From positions 62,001 to 126,000 of the forward strand of contig NZ_JAYMFF010000003.1 of the NCBI RefSeq assembly GCF_035989245.1: a DNA stretch of 64,000 nucleotides. Reading direction: 5' to 3'. The notes beneath the pieces are model-generated. The model was not told the origin of the DNA. It did not search any database and saw nothing but the letters and a program-made list of their open reading frames with translations. Below are positions 15,617-22,941 of the stretch, one piece after another. The position numbers were made by a program, and so were the translations under genes. This stretch comes from Adlercreutzia wanghongyangiae. GTDB lineage: Bacteria; Actinomycetota; Coriobacteriia; Coriobacteriales; Eggerthellaceae. Within the stretch, counting starts at the first letter, position 1. The number at the start of each line of letters is the position of its first letter.

Positions 15617-15665
15617 GATGGTCCTCTCGTATAATAAGAATTATAGAGATAATTATAGTGAAAAT
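15617..15665 (-). promoter_or_regulatory. Promoter/operator of the PIN toxin-antitoxin pair
   Basis: An A+T-rich island, very different from its surroundings. AATTATAG occurs twice, one helical turn apart (near 15639 and 15651), and ATAATTAT is self-complementary. The reverse strand also offers a -10-like TATTAT near the antitoxin start. A likely binding site for the antitoxin. Confidence 0.5.
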
Positions 15666-15691
15666 AATCGTGGAAATCTATAGGATGACTT

Positions 15692-16220
15692 TCGCTCTCA
15701 AGAATCTTGCGGGATGGGGCGGTTCTCACTACACTTTTGTTCACCGATCGCAATATCAAGGCCATCTTGCTGGCGCCGGTGGTCTCCATGCCTCTCGATG
15801 CTCACGCGGTGTCTGGCTGCGGCCGGGGCGCCCTGCGCCGGTTGCGCGGCGCCCGGTGGAGTGGCGGGGGAATTCCGGGTCGGGGCGCTCGGCGGAGCCC
15901 CGCTTGGCGCCGACAGCGCGGCCGCCGATGTCGCCAACAGCGCTGCCGAGGCCGCTGCGGAAGCTGCTGAGGCCGCGCTCGAGGACCGGTGCCGCATTCT
16001 GGAGGAGCGCTTCGAACTCTCGCGTCGCGAGATAGAGATTATGGACCTGTTCGCCCAGAGCCGCTCCGCCAACTGGATCGCCGACGCCCTCGTCATTTCC
16101 AAGAACACGGTGCACTCGCATCTGCGGGCCATCTACACGAAGCTCGACGTGCACACGCGCCAAGAGCTGCTGGATACCCTGTGCGATCTTTTCATTGAAA
16201 AGTACCATTATTGGCACTAA
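15692..16220 (+). pseudogene. Decayed LuxR-family regulator (C-terminal remnant)
   Basis: The last 75 residues (about 15985-16220) are an intact LuxR-type HTH: FELSRREIEIMDLFAQSRS, IADALVISKNTVHSHLRAIY, TRQELLDTL. Upstream, in a different frame, TTLLFTDRNIKAILLAP (about 15725-15775) looks like the end of the last sensor helix of the large membrane LuxR proteins of this group, such as the one at 32992. So the multi-helix sensor is missing and a frameshift separates the remnants. The break lies next to the toxin-antitoxin promoter. Whether the HTH piece is expressed is unknown. Confidence 0.65.
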
Positions 16221-16248
16221 AGCTTTTCAACTGGATGAACTTAATTTC

Positions 16249-16851
16249 CTACGAATGGGAGCGTTGCTTATGGCTGTCGCGCAGCGAGCCCTCCGATATT
16301 GCCTGGGAGGGCTCGAGCATATTCACGAGAAACGCAGGGGTGAAGTTCTGGAAGAGTTGGGTCATCTCCTCTGCCGAGCGGCTCATGCCGCCGCGAACCC
16401 AGTTGCGGGTCATGTACTGGGCCCCGGTATTGTAGAACTCTATTTCGAGAAGCTCCCAGTCGGTCAGATGACGCCCCGCATTTTTCTCAGCCTGATCGAT
16501 GATATGGTGCTTCGAAGTTCTGCCGCCGTGCTCGCATACGGAGTTGTAGTTGGTGCTCTTGAAGGCGTTGACGAAGAACTCCTTGTTCTCAAGGAGCAGC
16601 TCGAACTTGCGTAGATGACCGTCGTAGCAGCTTTGATCGAGTCCCATGCGGTACAGCGACTGCTCCATAAGGTAGTCCCAATACCATACAGCGACATCGA
16701 AGATATCGTGGAAATAGTCGTAGAACGTGGCGCGCGAGAGGCCGGCAAGGTCGCAGAGATGCGAGACTTTAGCTCGGTCGAGAGACTCCTCCCTCATGAG
16801 CTGATTGAGGGCCTCGGTAAATCTCAGCCTTGTCTCAACCTGTTTCTCCAT
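16249..16851 (-). CDS. TetR-family transcriptional regulator
   Basis: 200-residue regulator. The N-terminal HTH reads RFTEALNQLM...VSHLCDLAGLSRATFYDYFHDIFD, the TetR pattern with the recognition helix ending in FYxYF. The remaining helical domain should bind an unknown ligand. It is divergent from the Tat flavoprotein at 17124, with two palindromic sites between them, so it most likely controls that gene and itself. The start at 16851 (MEKQVETR) is chosen over in-frame sites further upstream, which would run into the putative control region. Confidence 0.83.
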   Translation of the reverse strand: MEKQVETRLRFTEALNQLMREESLDRAKVSHLCDLAGLSRATFYDYFHDIFDVAVWYWDYLMEQSLYRMGLDQSCYDGHLRKFELLLENKEFFVNAFKSTNYNSVCEHGGRTSKHHIIDQAEKNAGRHLTDWELLEIEFYNTGAQYMTRNWVRGGMSRSAEEMTQLFQNFTPAFLVNMLEPSQAISEGSLRDSHKQRSHS

Positions 16852-16973
16852 GGCTCCATTCCCCCCAACGTGCACGCTCAAGTCGCAATGAAGCGCCCGC
16901 GGTTCGCTTAGGACGCGTGGCTCCACCATATACCAAACAACCCGGTGTCTTTCCGTGCGACGGCCAAAACCCG

Positions 16974-17067
16974 CCTGACACTTTTCGCAGTTTGTCAGGT
17001 TCTCGGAAGGGCGGCTGACAGTTTGTCGAAAGTGTCGGTTGAGCGATTCGGGCCCAATTCGTATTCT
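16974..17067. promoter_or_regulatory. Paired operators and promoter of the flavoprotein gene
   Basis: CCTGACA-N12-TGTCAGG (16974-16999) is a perfect two-arm palindrome. A second version, CTGACA-N12-TGTCGG, lies at 17015-17038. The second is immediately followed by TTGAGC (17039-17044), a 17-bp spacer and TATTCT (17062-17067), a good promoter for the gene at 17124. The arrangement suits binding by the divergent TetR protein, by repression or activation. The rest of the 272-bp gap holds nothing else recognised. Confidence 0.65.
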
Positions 17068-17123
17068 CGTCGGCGTAGCGACGCGGCGCGAACGCCGCAG
17101 GCAATACTCACGGAGGAGGAATC

Positions 17124-18950
17124 ATGAAAGACTCGACCAACCTTTCCCGGCGCAGCTTCTTGACCGGCGCGATGGCTTCGGGTGCCCTGGTGGCCGCCGG
17201 CGCACTTGCAGGTTGCGCTCCCCAGTCGCAGGGCGAAAAGAAACTCTCGGAAACCGGCGAGGCCGCCAAGGAGGGCTCTGCCGAATCCAAGCCGTCCGTA
17301 TTCGACAAGCCGGCATCCGTGGCCGATCAGGTTTCCCGCACGGCTGATTACGACGTGGTGGTTGTCGGCGGCGGAAACTCCGGCGTGGTCGGCGCCTTGG
17401 AACTTGCCCAGCTGGGGGCCAAGACCCTGATCATCGAGCAGACGGGTGCCTGCACAATTTACGCGGGTGACATCGACGCCCTCGATAGCCAGATTCAGAA
17501 GGACCTCGGTATCGAAATCGACAAGGAGTGGGTTATCAAGGACCTTGTGCGTTACGGCCAGGGCAAAGTGGACGAGACCCTTATCCGGCAGTGGGCCTAC
17601 AACGCCGGCGCCTTCATCGACTGGTACCAGGAGCAGATGCAGAAGAAGGGCCTCGACGTTATGGTCGACACCGTATGCAAGAAGTTCTCTCCCGAGGGTA
17701 TTTGGAATTCCCCGGCCTCGGTGCACACGGCCTACCAGCCTCCGCTGAAGCCCACGGCCAACTCGATGGGCTCCGAGATTGCCATTCCCGCCATGCTGGA
17801 ACTATACGCCGAGGCCGGCGGCGAGGTCGAGTACAACACGACGGCCGTGGAGCTGGTGCAGGATGAATCCGGCCGAGTGACCGGCGTTATCGCTCAGACC
17901 AAGGACGGCGAGTACGTCCAGTACAACACAGCGAAGGCCGTTATGCTGGCCACAGGCGGCTTCGGCGGCAACAAGGACATGATGGACGAGATGGGCGTTA
18001 TCTCCCACAAGTTCTGCTCCAACCACATTGGTGCCGAGAATGCCCATGGCGATGGCATCCGCATGGCCGTTTGGGCCGGCGCCGATCGCGATTACGCCTG
18101 CGAGGGCAGCTGCAATATCTTCGATCGCGGGTGCATTACCGGCGACGACACCAACGGCGGTATCGGGTTGGACGGTCAGGGCGGCGACAACCCGAACCTG
18201 TGGTGGCCCGGCTCCCAGCCCTTCTTGCGCGTGAACGCTCTCGGCAAACGTTTCTGCAATGAGGACGGCCCCTACGACATCGTGTTCAACCAGGCCTGCA
18301 TGCAGCCCGGCCACTTCTGGTGGCAGATCTTCGATGCCAGCAGCTGGGAAGACGTCGTCTCGTTCGGCACGACCATCTGCTCGCGTGTGGTGGCGGCCGA
18401 AGGGGCGAAAAACTGTCTGCTGCTCGGTCAGTACTACCCCTGCACCTCCGAGGAGGAGTGGCAGAGCGTATTCATCGACCCCAATGTGGAGAACGGCGTT
18501 CTGCTGAAGGCGGATACTATTGAGGAGCTCGTCGACCTGATGGGGCTGCCCAAGGAGGAGACGCTGGCGACCATCGAACGCTACAACGAGCTTGCCTCCA
18601 AGGGCGTCGATGAGGATTATCATAAGGCGCCGTTCCGCCTGACCGCGATCGACCAGGGCCCATTCTACGCTGCGAAGCTCGCTGGTTGGCTGCTATCGAC
18701 CCTCAGCGGTGTGCGCGTCGACAACACCTACACGCCGTTGACGGCCGAGGGCGAGCGCATCGAGGGCCTGAAGTGCGTCGGCCTCGATCATGGCGGGTTC
18801 TTCAACGGTATGTACGCTCAGTACTATGGAGGTTTGAACATGAGCCACAACGTGGTGTCCTCGTGGCTGGCGGCCATGGACCTCATGGATGTGGAATATC
18901 CCGTGCCGGTGTTGAGCGCCGCAAATGCCTATAAGGGCAAGACGGCGTAA
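17124..18950 (+). CDS. Tat-exported FAD-dependent reductase (fumarate reductase/FAD_binding_2 type)
   Basis: 608 residues. The N-terminus has a twin-arginine motif (SRRSFL) and a lipobox-like ALAGC, so it is probably a Tat-exported lipoprotein facing outward. The FAD-binding site VVVVGGGNSGVVGALELA (about 77-94) and the later GFGGN and HGDGIRMAVWAGAD motifs define the flavoprotein subunit family of fumarate reductases and related alkene reductases. There is no heme-binding or FMN-binding domain, so electrons must come from a separate partner not encoded nearby. Gut Coriobacteriia use many such enzymes on dietary, drug or steroid acceptors; this substrate is unknown. Start ATG at 17124 after GGAGGAGG. 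Likely controlled by the divergent TetR gene. Confidence 0.85.
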   Translation: MKDSTNLSRRSFLTGAMASGALVAAGALAGCAPQSQGEKKLSETGEAAKEGSAESKPSVFDKPASVADQVSRTADYDVVVVGGGNSGVVGALELAQLGAKTLIIEQTGACTIYAGDIDALDSQIQKDLGIEIDKEWVIKDLVRYGQGKVDETLIRQWAYNAGAFIDWYQEQMQKKGLDVMVDTVCKKFSPEGIWNSPASVHTAYQPPLKPTANSMGSEIAIPAMLELYAEAGGEVEYNTTAVELVQDESGRVTGVIAQTKDGEYVQYNTAKAVMLATGGFGGNKDMMDEMGVISHKFCSNHIGAENAHGDGIRMAVWAGADRDYACEGSCNIFDRGCITGDDTNGGIGLDGQGGDNPNLWWPGSQPFLRVNALGKRFCNEDGPYDIVFNQACMQPGHFWWQIFDASSWEDVVSFGTTICSRVVAAEGAKNCLLLGQYYPCTSEEEWQSVFIDPNVENGVLLKADTIEELVDLMGLPKEETLATIERYNELASKGVDEDYHKAPFRLTAIDQGPFYAAKLAGWLLSTLSGVRVDNTYTPLTAEGERIEGLKCVGLDHGGFFNGMYAQYYGGLNMSHNVVSSWLAAMDLMDVEYPVPVLSAANAYKGKTA

Positions 18951-18978
18951 CTGCTCGCCGGCTTATCTCTTTTGCGAA

Positions 18979-19012
18979 GAAGGCCCTGGCGCCCCTCCCC
19001 GCCAGGGCCTTC
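18979..19012. terminator. Bidirectional terminator between convergent genes
   Basis: GAAGGCCCTGGC (18979-18990) and GCCAGGGCCTTC (19001-19012) form a perfect 12-bp stem with a 10-nt loop, between the flavoprotein and the convergent metallopeptidase gene. Confidence 0.8.
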
Positions 19013-19015
19013 GAT

Positions 19016-19423
19016 CTACTCATACCCCATGGCGGCCAGCTGGTCCTCGTTCAGGCCGAAATAGTGGCCCAGCTCGTGGATAACGGTCTTGCCGATCTCA
19101 TCGACGATTTCCGCGCGGCTGGAAAAGCAGCGCTCGTGGGGGCCCTTGAATATGGTGACCACGTCGGGGATGTCGTCGTCGTAACCGCCCGTGGCGCGCT
19201 CCACCAGGGAAAGGCCGTCGAACAGCCCCAGCAAGTCGCTGGGCAATTCTCCATCGAAGGCCTCGGTGTCGTCGTCCCACTCATCGTAGCCCAGATGATA
19301 GGCGCTCGGTTCGTCTTCCCATACGATGGCCACGTTCTCCAGTGCCGCGATGAACTGGTCGGGCATGGCATCGAGCGCCTCGGCGATGGCGGTCTCGAAT
19401 TCCTCGTCAGTCATGCGGTGCAT
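19016..19423 (-). CDS. Small zincin-like metallopeptidase family protein
   Basis: 135-residue protein with the zinc-binding motif TVIHELGHYFGL near residues 112-123, plus a nearby acid, the mark of minimal zincin-like proteins common in Actinobacteria. The N-terminus starts with a helical TDEEFETAIAEALDAMP segment and is acidic throughout. There is no signal peptide, so it should be cytosolic. A proteolytic substrate is unknown. The start at 19423 has AAGGGA at suitable distance; it is monocistronic and shares a terminator with the convergent flavoprotein gene. Confidence 0.82.
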   Translation of the reverse strand: MHRMTDEEFETAIAEALDAMPDQFIAALENVAIVWEDEPSAYHLGYDEWDDDTEAFDGELPSDLLGLFDGLSLVERATGGYDDDIPDVVTIFKGPHERCFSSRAEIVDEIGKTVIHELGHYFGLNEDQLAAMGYE

Positions 19424-19437
19424 GGCGGATCCCTTCG

Positions 19438-19592
19438 AAATGGCTTGTAAAGAGCGACTTTGTTACCTCAATAAGCAAAACCGGCCTTGCGCGAAACATC
19501 TGCCATGGCATTTTCCCAGGTCATGGATTTCGGCGCCAGCGGAAGGAGGGCGAATTGGTAACAAAAGCGCAATTTCCAAGCCATTTCAGGCG
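19438..19592. repeat. Intergenic inverted-repeat element D (same ends as the element at 40189)
   Basis: Ends are imperfect inverted repeats of about 30 bp: AAATGGCTTG near 19439 leading to GACTTTGTTACC, and the inverse GGTAACAAAA...TTCCAAGCCATTT near 19566-19591. The inner part contains GCATTTTCCCAGGTCATGG (19508-19526). Both ends and core match the element at 40189-40336, so these are two copies of one MITE-like sequence. It fills most of the 389-bp gap between the metallopeptidase and tatA; the remainder (19593-19812) shows no feature beyond the tatA ribosome-binding site. Confidence 0.75.
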
Positions 19593-19812
19593 AAGTGGCT
19601 GCTCTGCGTGCGAAGACGGCTGGGCGCGCGACCAATCGTGCCGTGGTACCCCTGGCTTCGTTGAAGTATTTGTGCGAGTTCGGTCGCTTGGTCGGGGTTT
19701 GTGCTACCCTTGTCGGCACGCAAACGCCGCGCCTTTGGGGGACGCGGCACGCGCCGCCATAAGGCACACGAACGCGGCAAGGCGAGCCTTGCCCCATCAA
19801 ACGGAGGAATGC

Positions 19813-20085
19813 ATGAAGATTTTGGGCATGGGAGTTCCGGAGCTCCTCATCATCCTGGTTGTCATCCTGCTCATCTTCGGCCCGAAGAACCTGCCCAAAC
19901 TCGGCAGCGCCCTGGGCAAGACGGTGAAGAACCTGCGCGACGGCATGGGTGCCGGCAGCAAGGACATCGAGGAGGCCGCCGACGACGAAGAGGTTGTGGA
20001 GGTCGTCGAAGAGGTGGAGGAAGAGCCCGTGAAGGCCGCCCCCAAGAAGACCGTGAAAAAGGTCGTGAAGAAGAAGGCCGAGTAA
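19813..20085 (+). CDS. tatA: Sec-independent (Tat) translocase TatA/TatE-type subunit
   Basis: 90 residues. One N-terminal membrane helix (PELLIILVVILLIFGP) is followed by the hinge and amphipathic helix (KNLPKLGSALGKTVKNLRDG) of TatA/TatE. It ends in a long acidic stretch and then a Lys-rich tail (KKTVKKVVKKKAE). It forms the Tat pore that exports folded proteins with twin-arginine signals, such as the flavoproteins at 17124 and 34895. ATG at 19813 follows ACGGAGGA. No tatB or tatC is nearby. Confidence 0.93.
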   Translation: MKILGMGVPELLIILVVILLIFGPKNLPKLGSALGKTVKNLRDGMGAGSKDIEEAADDEEVVEVVEEVEEEPVKAAPKKTVKKVVKKKAE

Positions 20086-20117
20086 CCGAGGCGCTTCTTC
20101 CCATAAACTGGTAAATT

Positions 20118-20151
20118 GTGGTGCGCTCGCGCGGTGGTGCGGGCGCACCAC
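20118..20151 (+). terminator. Hairpin between tatA and greA
   Basis: GTGGTGCGC (20118-20126) pairs with GCGCACCAC (20143-20151). A TATAAA (20157-20162) right after it could be the greA -10 element. The T-run is weak. Confidence 0.5.
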
Positions 20152-20181
20152 CAGTGTATAAAGAGAGAAAACGGACATATC

Positions 20182-20652
20182 ATGGCAAATGAGAACTACG
20201 TACTGACCGAAGAGGGCAAGAAGAAGCTGGAAGAGGAGCTGCACTACCTGGAAACCGAGAAGCGCGCCGAGATCGGCGAGCGTATCAAGGTGGCCCGCGA
20301 GTTCGGCGACATCTCTGAGAACTCCGAGTACGACGACGCCAAGAATGAGCAGGGCATGATGGAGGCGCGCATTGCCGAGATCAGCCGCATTCTTTCGGAG
20401 GCCACGGTGGTGAACACTCCGAAGCGTTCCAGCAAGGTGAACATTGGCTCGGTGGTGACCGTGGACATGAACGGCCGCGAGCGTGTGTTCACTATCGTGG
20501 GCGGCGCCGAGTCCGATGCCGCCGAGGGCAAGATCTCCAACGAGCCGCCCGTGGGCCAGGCGCTGCTGGGCCGCAAGAAGGGCGACGAGGTGGTTACCAC
20601 CGGCCCCACCGGTCGCGACATCAAGCTGACCATCCTGAAGATCGAGCATTAG
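20182..20652 (+). CDS. greA: Transcription elongation factor GreA
   Basis: 156 residues, standard size. The N-terminal coiled coil carries the acidic tip pair (GDISENSEYDDAKNEQG, near residues 40-56) that enters the RNA polymerase secondary channel and stimulates cleavage of backtracked transcripts. The C-terminal FKBP-like domain ends in LLGRKKGDEV and the I-L-K-I-E-H terminus typical of GreA. ATG at 20182 follows an A-rich leader. It is followed by a palindromic repeat element and lysS. Confidence 0.97.
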   Translation: MANENYVLTEEGKKKLEEELHYLETEKRAEIGERIKVAREFGDISENSEYDDAKNEQGMMEARIAEISRILSEATVVNTPKRSSKVNIGSVVTVDMNGRERVFTIVGGAESDAAEGKISNEPPVGQALLGRKKGDEVVTTGPTGRDIKLTILKIEH

Positions 20653-20668
20653 TTTTCGAAGGCTGTTC

Positions 20669-20786
20669 GGGCCGAGCCGCAGGGCATACCTCCGTGCTCA
20701 GACAGTCCTCGCTCGGCGGAACAGTCCGCTGGACTGTTCCGTTCGCTGCGGAACTGCGCGCGGAGGCACACCCTGCGTCTCGGCCC
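20669..20786. repeat. Nested palindromic element, family H copy 1
   Basis: Outer arms GGGCCGAG...CTCCGTGC (20669-20697) and GCGCGGAGG...CTCGGCCC (20758-20786) are inverse and imperfect. Between them ACAGTCCTCGCT precedes a perfect hairpin, CGGAACAGTCC-GCT-GGACTGTTCCG (20717-20741), followed by TTCGCTGCGGAA. The inner part matches the element at 42995-43104; the outer arms do not, except for being self-complementary. Confidence 0.7.
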
Positions 20787-20840
20787 TGCCTGTTTCTTTT
20801 CTGAACGACAAAACGAGGTAAGGGTTGCGAGGGAATTCCC

Positions 20841-22805
20841 ATGGCTGAAGAAATCGCTGAGGTAATCGAAGACGATCCCATTGAGGTGCGCAAGGCGAAG
20901 CGCGAGGCGCTCATCGCCGCGGGCGTGGACCCCTACGGGCACTCCATCAAGCGCAGCCACACCGTGGGCGAGCTGAACGAGAAGTACGCGCACCTGGAGG
21001 ACGGCGAGTCCACGGAAGACGAGGTGCTCATCGCCGGCCGCATCATGGCCAAGCGCGTGCAGGGCAAGATCGCCTTCCTGGAGCTGCGCGAGTCTGGTTG
21101 CGACATCCAGCTGTTCTGCCGCATCAACGCGCTTGGCGAGGAGGCCTTCGCGGCACTGTGCGATTTGGACGTGGGCGACTGGATCGCCGTTTCCGGCACC
21201 ATGATGCGCACCAAGCGCGGCCAGCTGTCCGTGGCGGTTGATTCCTTCGAGCTTATGAGCAAGTCGCTGCGTCCTCTGCCCGAGAAGTTCCACGGGCTCA
21301 CGGACAAGGAGACCCGCTACCGCCAGCGCTATGTGGACCTGGTCATGAATCCCGAGGTGCGCACCACCTTCGAGCGCCGCTTCAAGATCGTGTCGGCCAT
21401 CCGCCGCTACATGGAGGACGCCGGCTTCTACGAGGTTGAGACGCCGTTTCTGCACGCCATCATCGGCGGCGCGAACGCGAAGCCCTTCATCACGCACTTC
21501 AACGCGCTCGATCGCGACTACTACCTGCGCATTGCCACCGAGCTGCCGCTGAAGCGCCTGCTCGTGGGCGGCTTCGAGAAAGTGTTCGAGATCGGCCGCC
21601 AGTTCCGCAACGAGGGTATGGACCCGTACCACAACCCCGAGTTCACCACCATGGAGGCTTATGCCGCCTTCAGCGACCTGGACGGCATGATGGACCTTAC
21701 CGAGGGCTGCATCAAGGCCGCGGCCGAGGCGGCCTGCGGCGGCCTTCAGATCGAGTATCAGGGTACGCCGGTGGACCTGTCGGGCACGTGGCGCCGCGCC
21801 TCCATGATGGAGCTCGCGAGCGAACATGCCGGCGAGGAGGTGTCCTTCGAGCGCACCCGCGATGAGCTCGTGGCTATTCTAGAGAAGAACGGTGGCCACG
21901 CGGAAGCGGCTTGGGGCAAGGGCAAGCTCATCTCCGAGATCTTCGAGGCCGTGGCCGAGGAGAAGCTCATCCAGCCCACTTTCGTCATCGATCACCCCCT
22001 GGAGATCTCGCCGCTGGCCAAGAAGGATCCGGAGAACCCCGAGCTCACCCAGCGCTTCGAGCTGTTCATCCTGGGGCACGAGTACGCCAACGCCTTCACC
22101 GAGCTGAACGACCCGGTGGACCAGGCCGAGCGCTTCCGCGCCCAGGTGGCCGCCAAGGACATGGGCGACGACGAGGCCATGGGCTACGACGCCGACTACA
22201 TCCGCGCGCTGGAATACGGCATGCCGCCGGCGGGCGGCGTGGGTATCGGCATCGACCGCTTGGTCATGCTGCTGGCCGACGCGCCGAGCATCCGCGATGT
22301 GCTGTTGTTCCCCCACATGAAGGACGAAGCTCCTGTGGCAGGGAAGGGTACCGAGGCGGCTGCCCCCGCCGCCGCTGCCACTCCTGTCGCGCCCGCCGCG
22401 TCCGTGGCTCCCATCGACTTCTCCAACGTGGTCATCGAGCCGCTTTTCGAGGACGAGGTGGACTTTGACACCTTCAGCAAATCGGACTTCCGCGCCGTGA
22501 AGGTGAAGGAGTGCGTCGCCGTGCCGAAGAGCAAGAAGCTGCTCCAGTTCACCCTGGACGACGGCACGGGCACCGACCGCGTTATCCTCTCGGGCATCCA
22601 TGCCTACTACGAGCCCGAACAGCTGGTGGGCCGCACGCTCATCGCCATCACGAACCTGCCGCCACGCAAGATGATGGGCATCGACTCCTGCGGCATGATC
22701 ATCAGCGCCGTGCACGAGGTGCCGGGCGACGACGGCGAGCCCGAGGAGCGTCTGAACCTGCTGATGGTGGACGATGCCATCCCCGCCGGCGCCAAGCTGT
22801 ACTAG
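20841..22805 (+). CDS. lysS: Lysyl-tRNA synthetase fused to a C-terminal tRNA-binding (EMAP-II-like) domain
   Basis: 654 residues against about 500 for ordinary LysS. Residues 1-495 are a complete class II enzyme: OB-fold, motif 2 region (FRNEGMDPYHNPEFTTME) and motif 3 (GVGIGIDRLVMLLAD). An Ala/Pro linker (about 496-525) leads to a domain of about 115 residues (FRAVKVKECVAVPKSKKLLQ, GIHAYYEPEQLVGR, LPPRKMMGIDSCGMI) that matches the tRNA-binding domain at the C-terminus of MetRS and in Arc1p/EMAP-II. It charges tRNA-Lys; the extra domain should raise tRNA affinity. ATG at 20841 after GAGGG. A strong terminator follows. Confidence 0.94.
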   Translation: MAEEIAEVIEDDPIEVRKAKREALIAAGVDPYGHSIKRSHTVGELNEKYAHLEDGESTEDEVLIAGRIMAKRVQGKIAFLELRESGCDIQLFCRINALGEEAFAALCDLDVGDWIAVSGTMMRTKRGQLSVAVDSFELMSKSLRPLPEKFHGLTDKETRYRQRYVDLVMNPEVRTTFERRFKIVSAIRRYMEDAGFYEVETPFLHAIIGGANAKPFITHFNALDRDYYLRIATELPLKRLLVGGFEKVFEIGRQFRNEGMDPYHNPEFTTMEAYAAFSDLDGMMDLTEGCIKAAAEAACGGLQIEYQGTPVDLSGTWRRASMMELASEHAGEEVSFERTRDELVAILEKNGGHAEAAWGKGKLISEIFEAVAEEKLIQPTFVIDHPLEISPLAKKDPENPELTQRFELFILGHEYANAFTELNDPVDQAERFRAQVAAKDMGDDEAMGYDADYIRALEYGMPPAGGVGIGIDRLVMLLADAPSIRDVLLFPHMKDEAPVAGKGTEAAAPAAAATPVAPAASVAPIDFSNVVIEPLFEDEVDFDTFSKSDFRAVKVKECVAVPKSKKLLQFTLDDGTGTDRVILSGIHAYYEPEQLVGRTLIAITNLPPRKMMGIDSCGMIISAVHEVPGDDGEPEERLNLLMVDDAIPAGAKLY

Positions 22806-22827
22806 GCGAACAGTTACCAACTTACTT

Positions 22828-22868
22828 ACGGATGGGCCCGTGCTGAGGAGCGCGGGCCCATCCGTTTC
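22828..22868 (+). terminator. Terminator after lysS
   Basis: ACGGATGGGCCCG (22828-22840) pairs perfectly with CGGGCCCATCCGT (22853-22865), followed by TTTC. Confidence 0.8.
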
Positions 22869-22941
22869 TAGAATAGGCATCGACGAAGGAGCCGAGGCGC
22901 TGCAGTGCGGCAGCCGCTCCGATGCGAGAGGAGGTGCGGCC

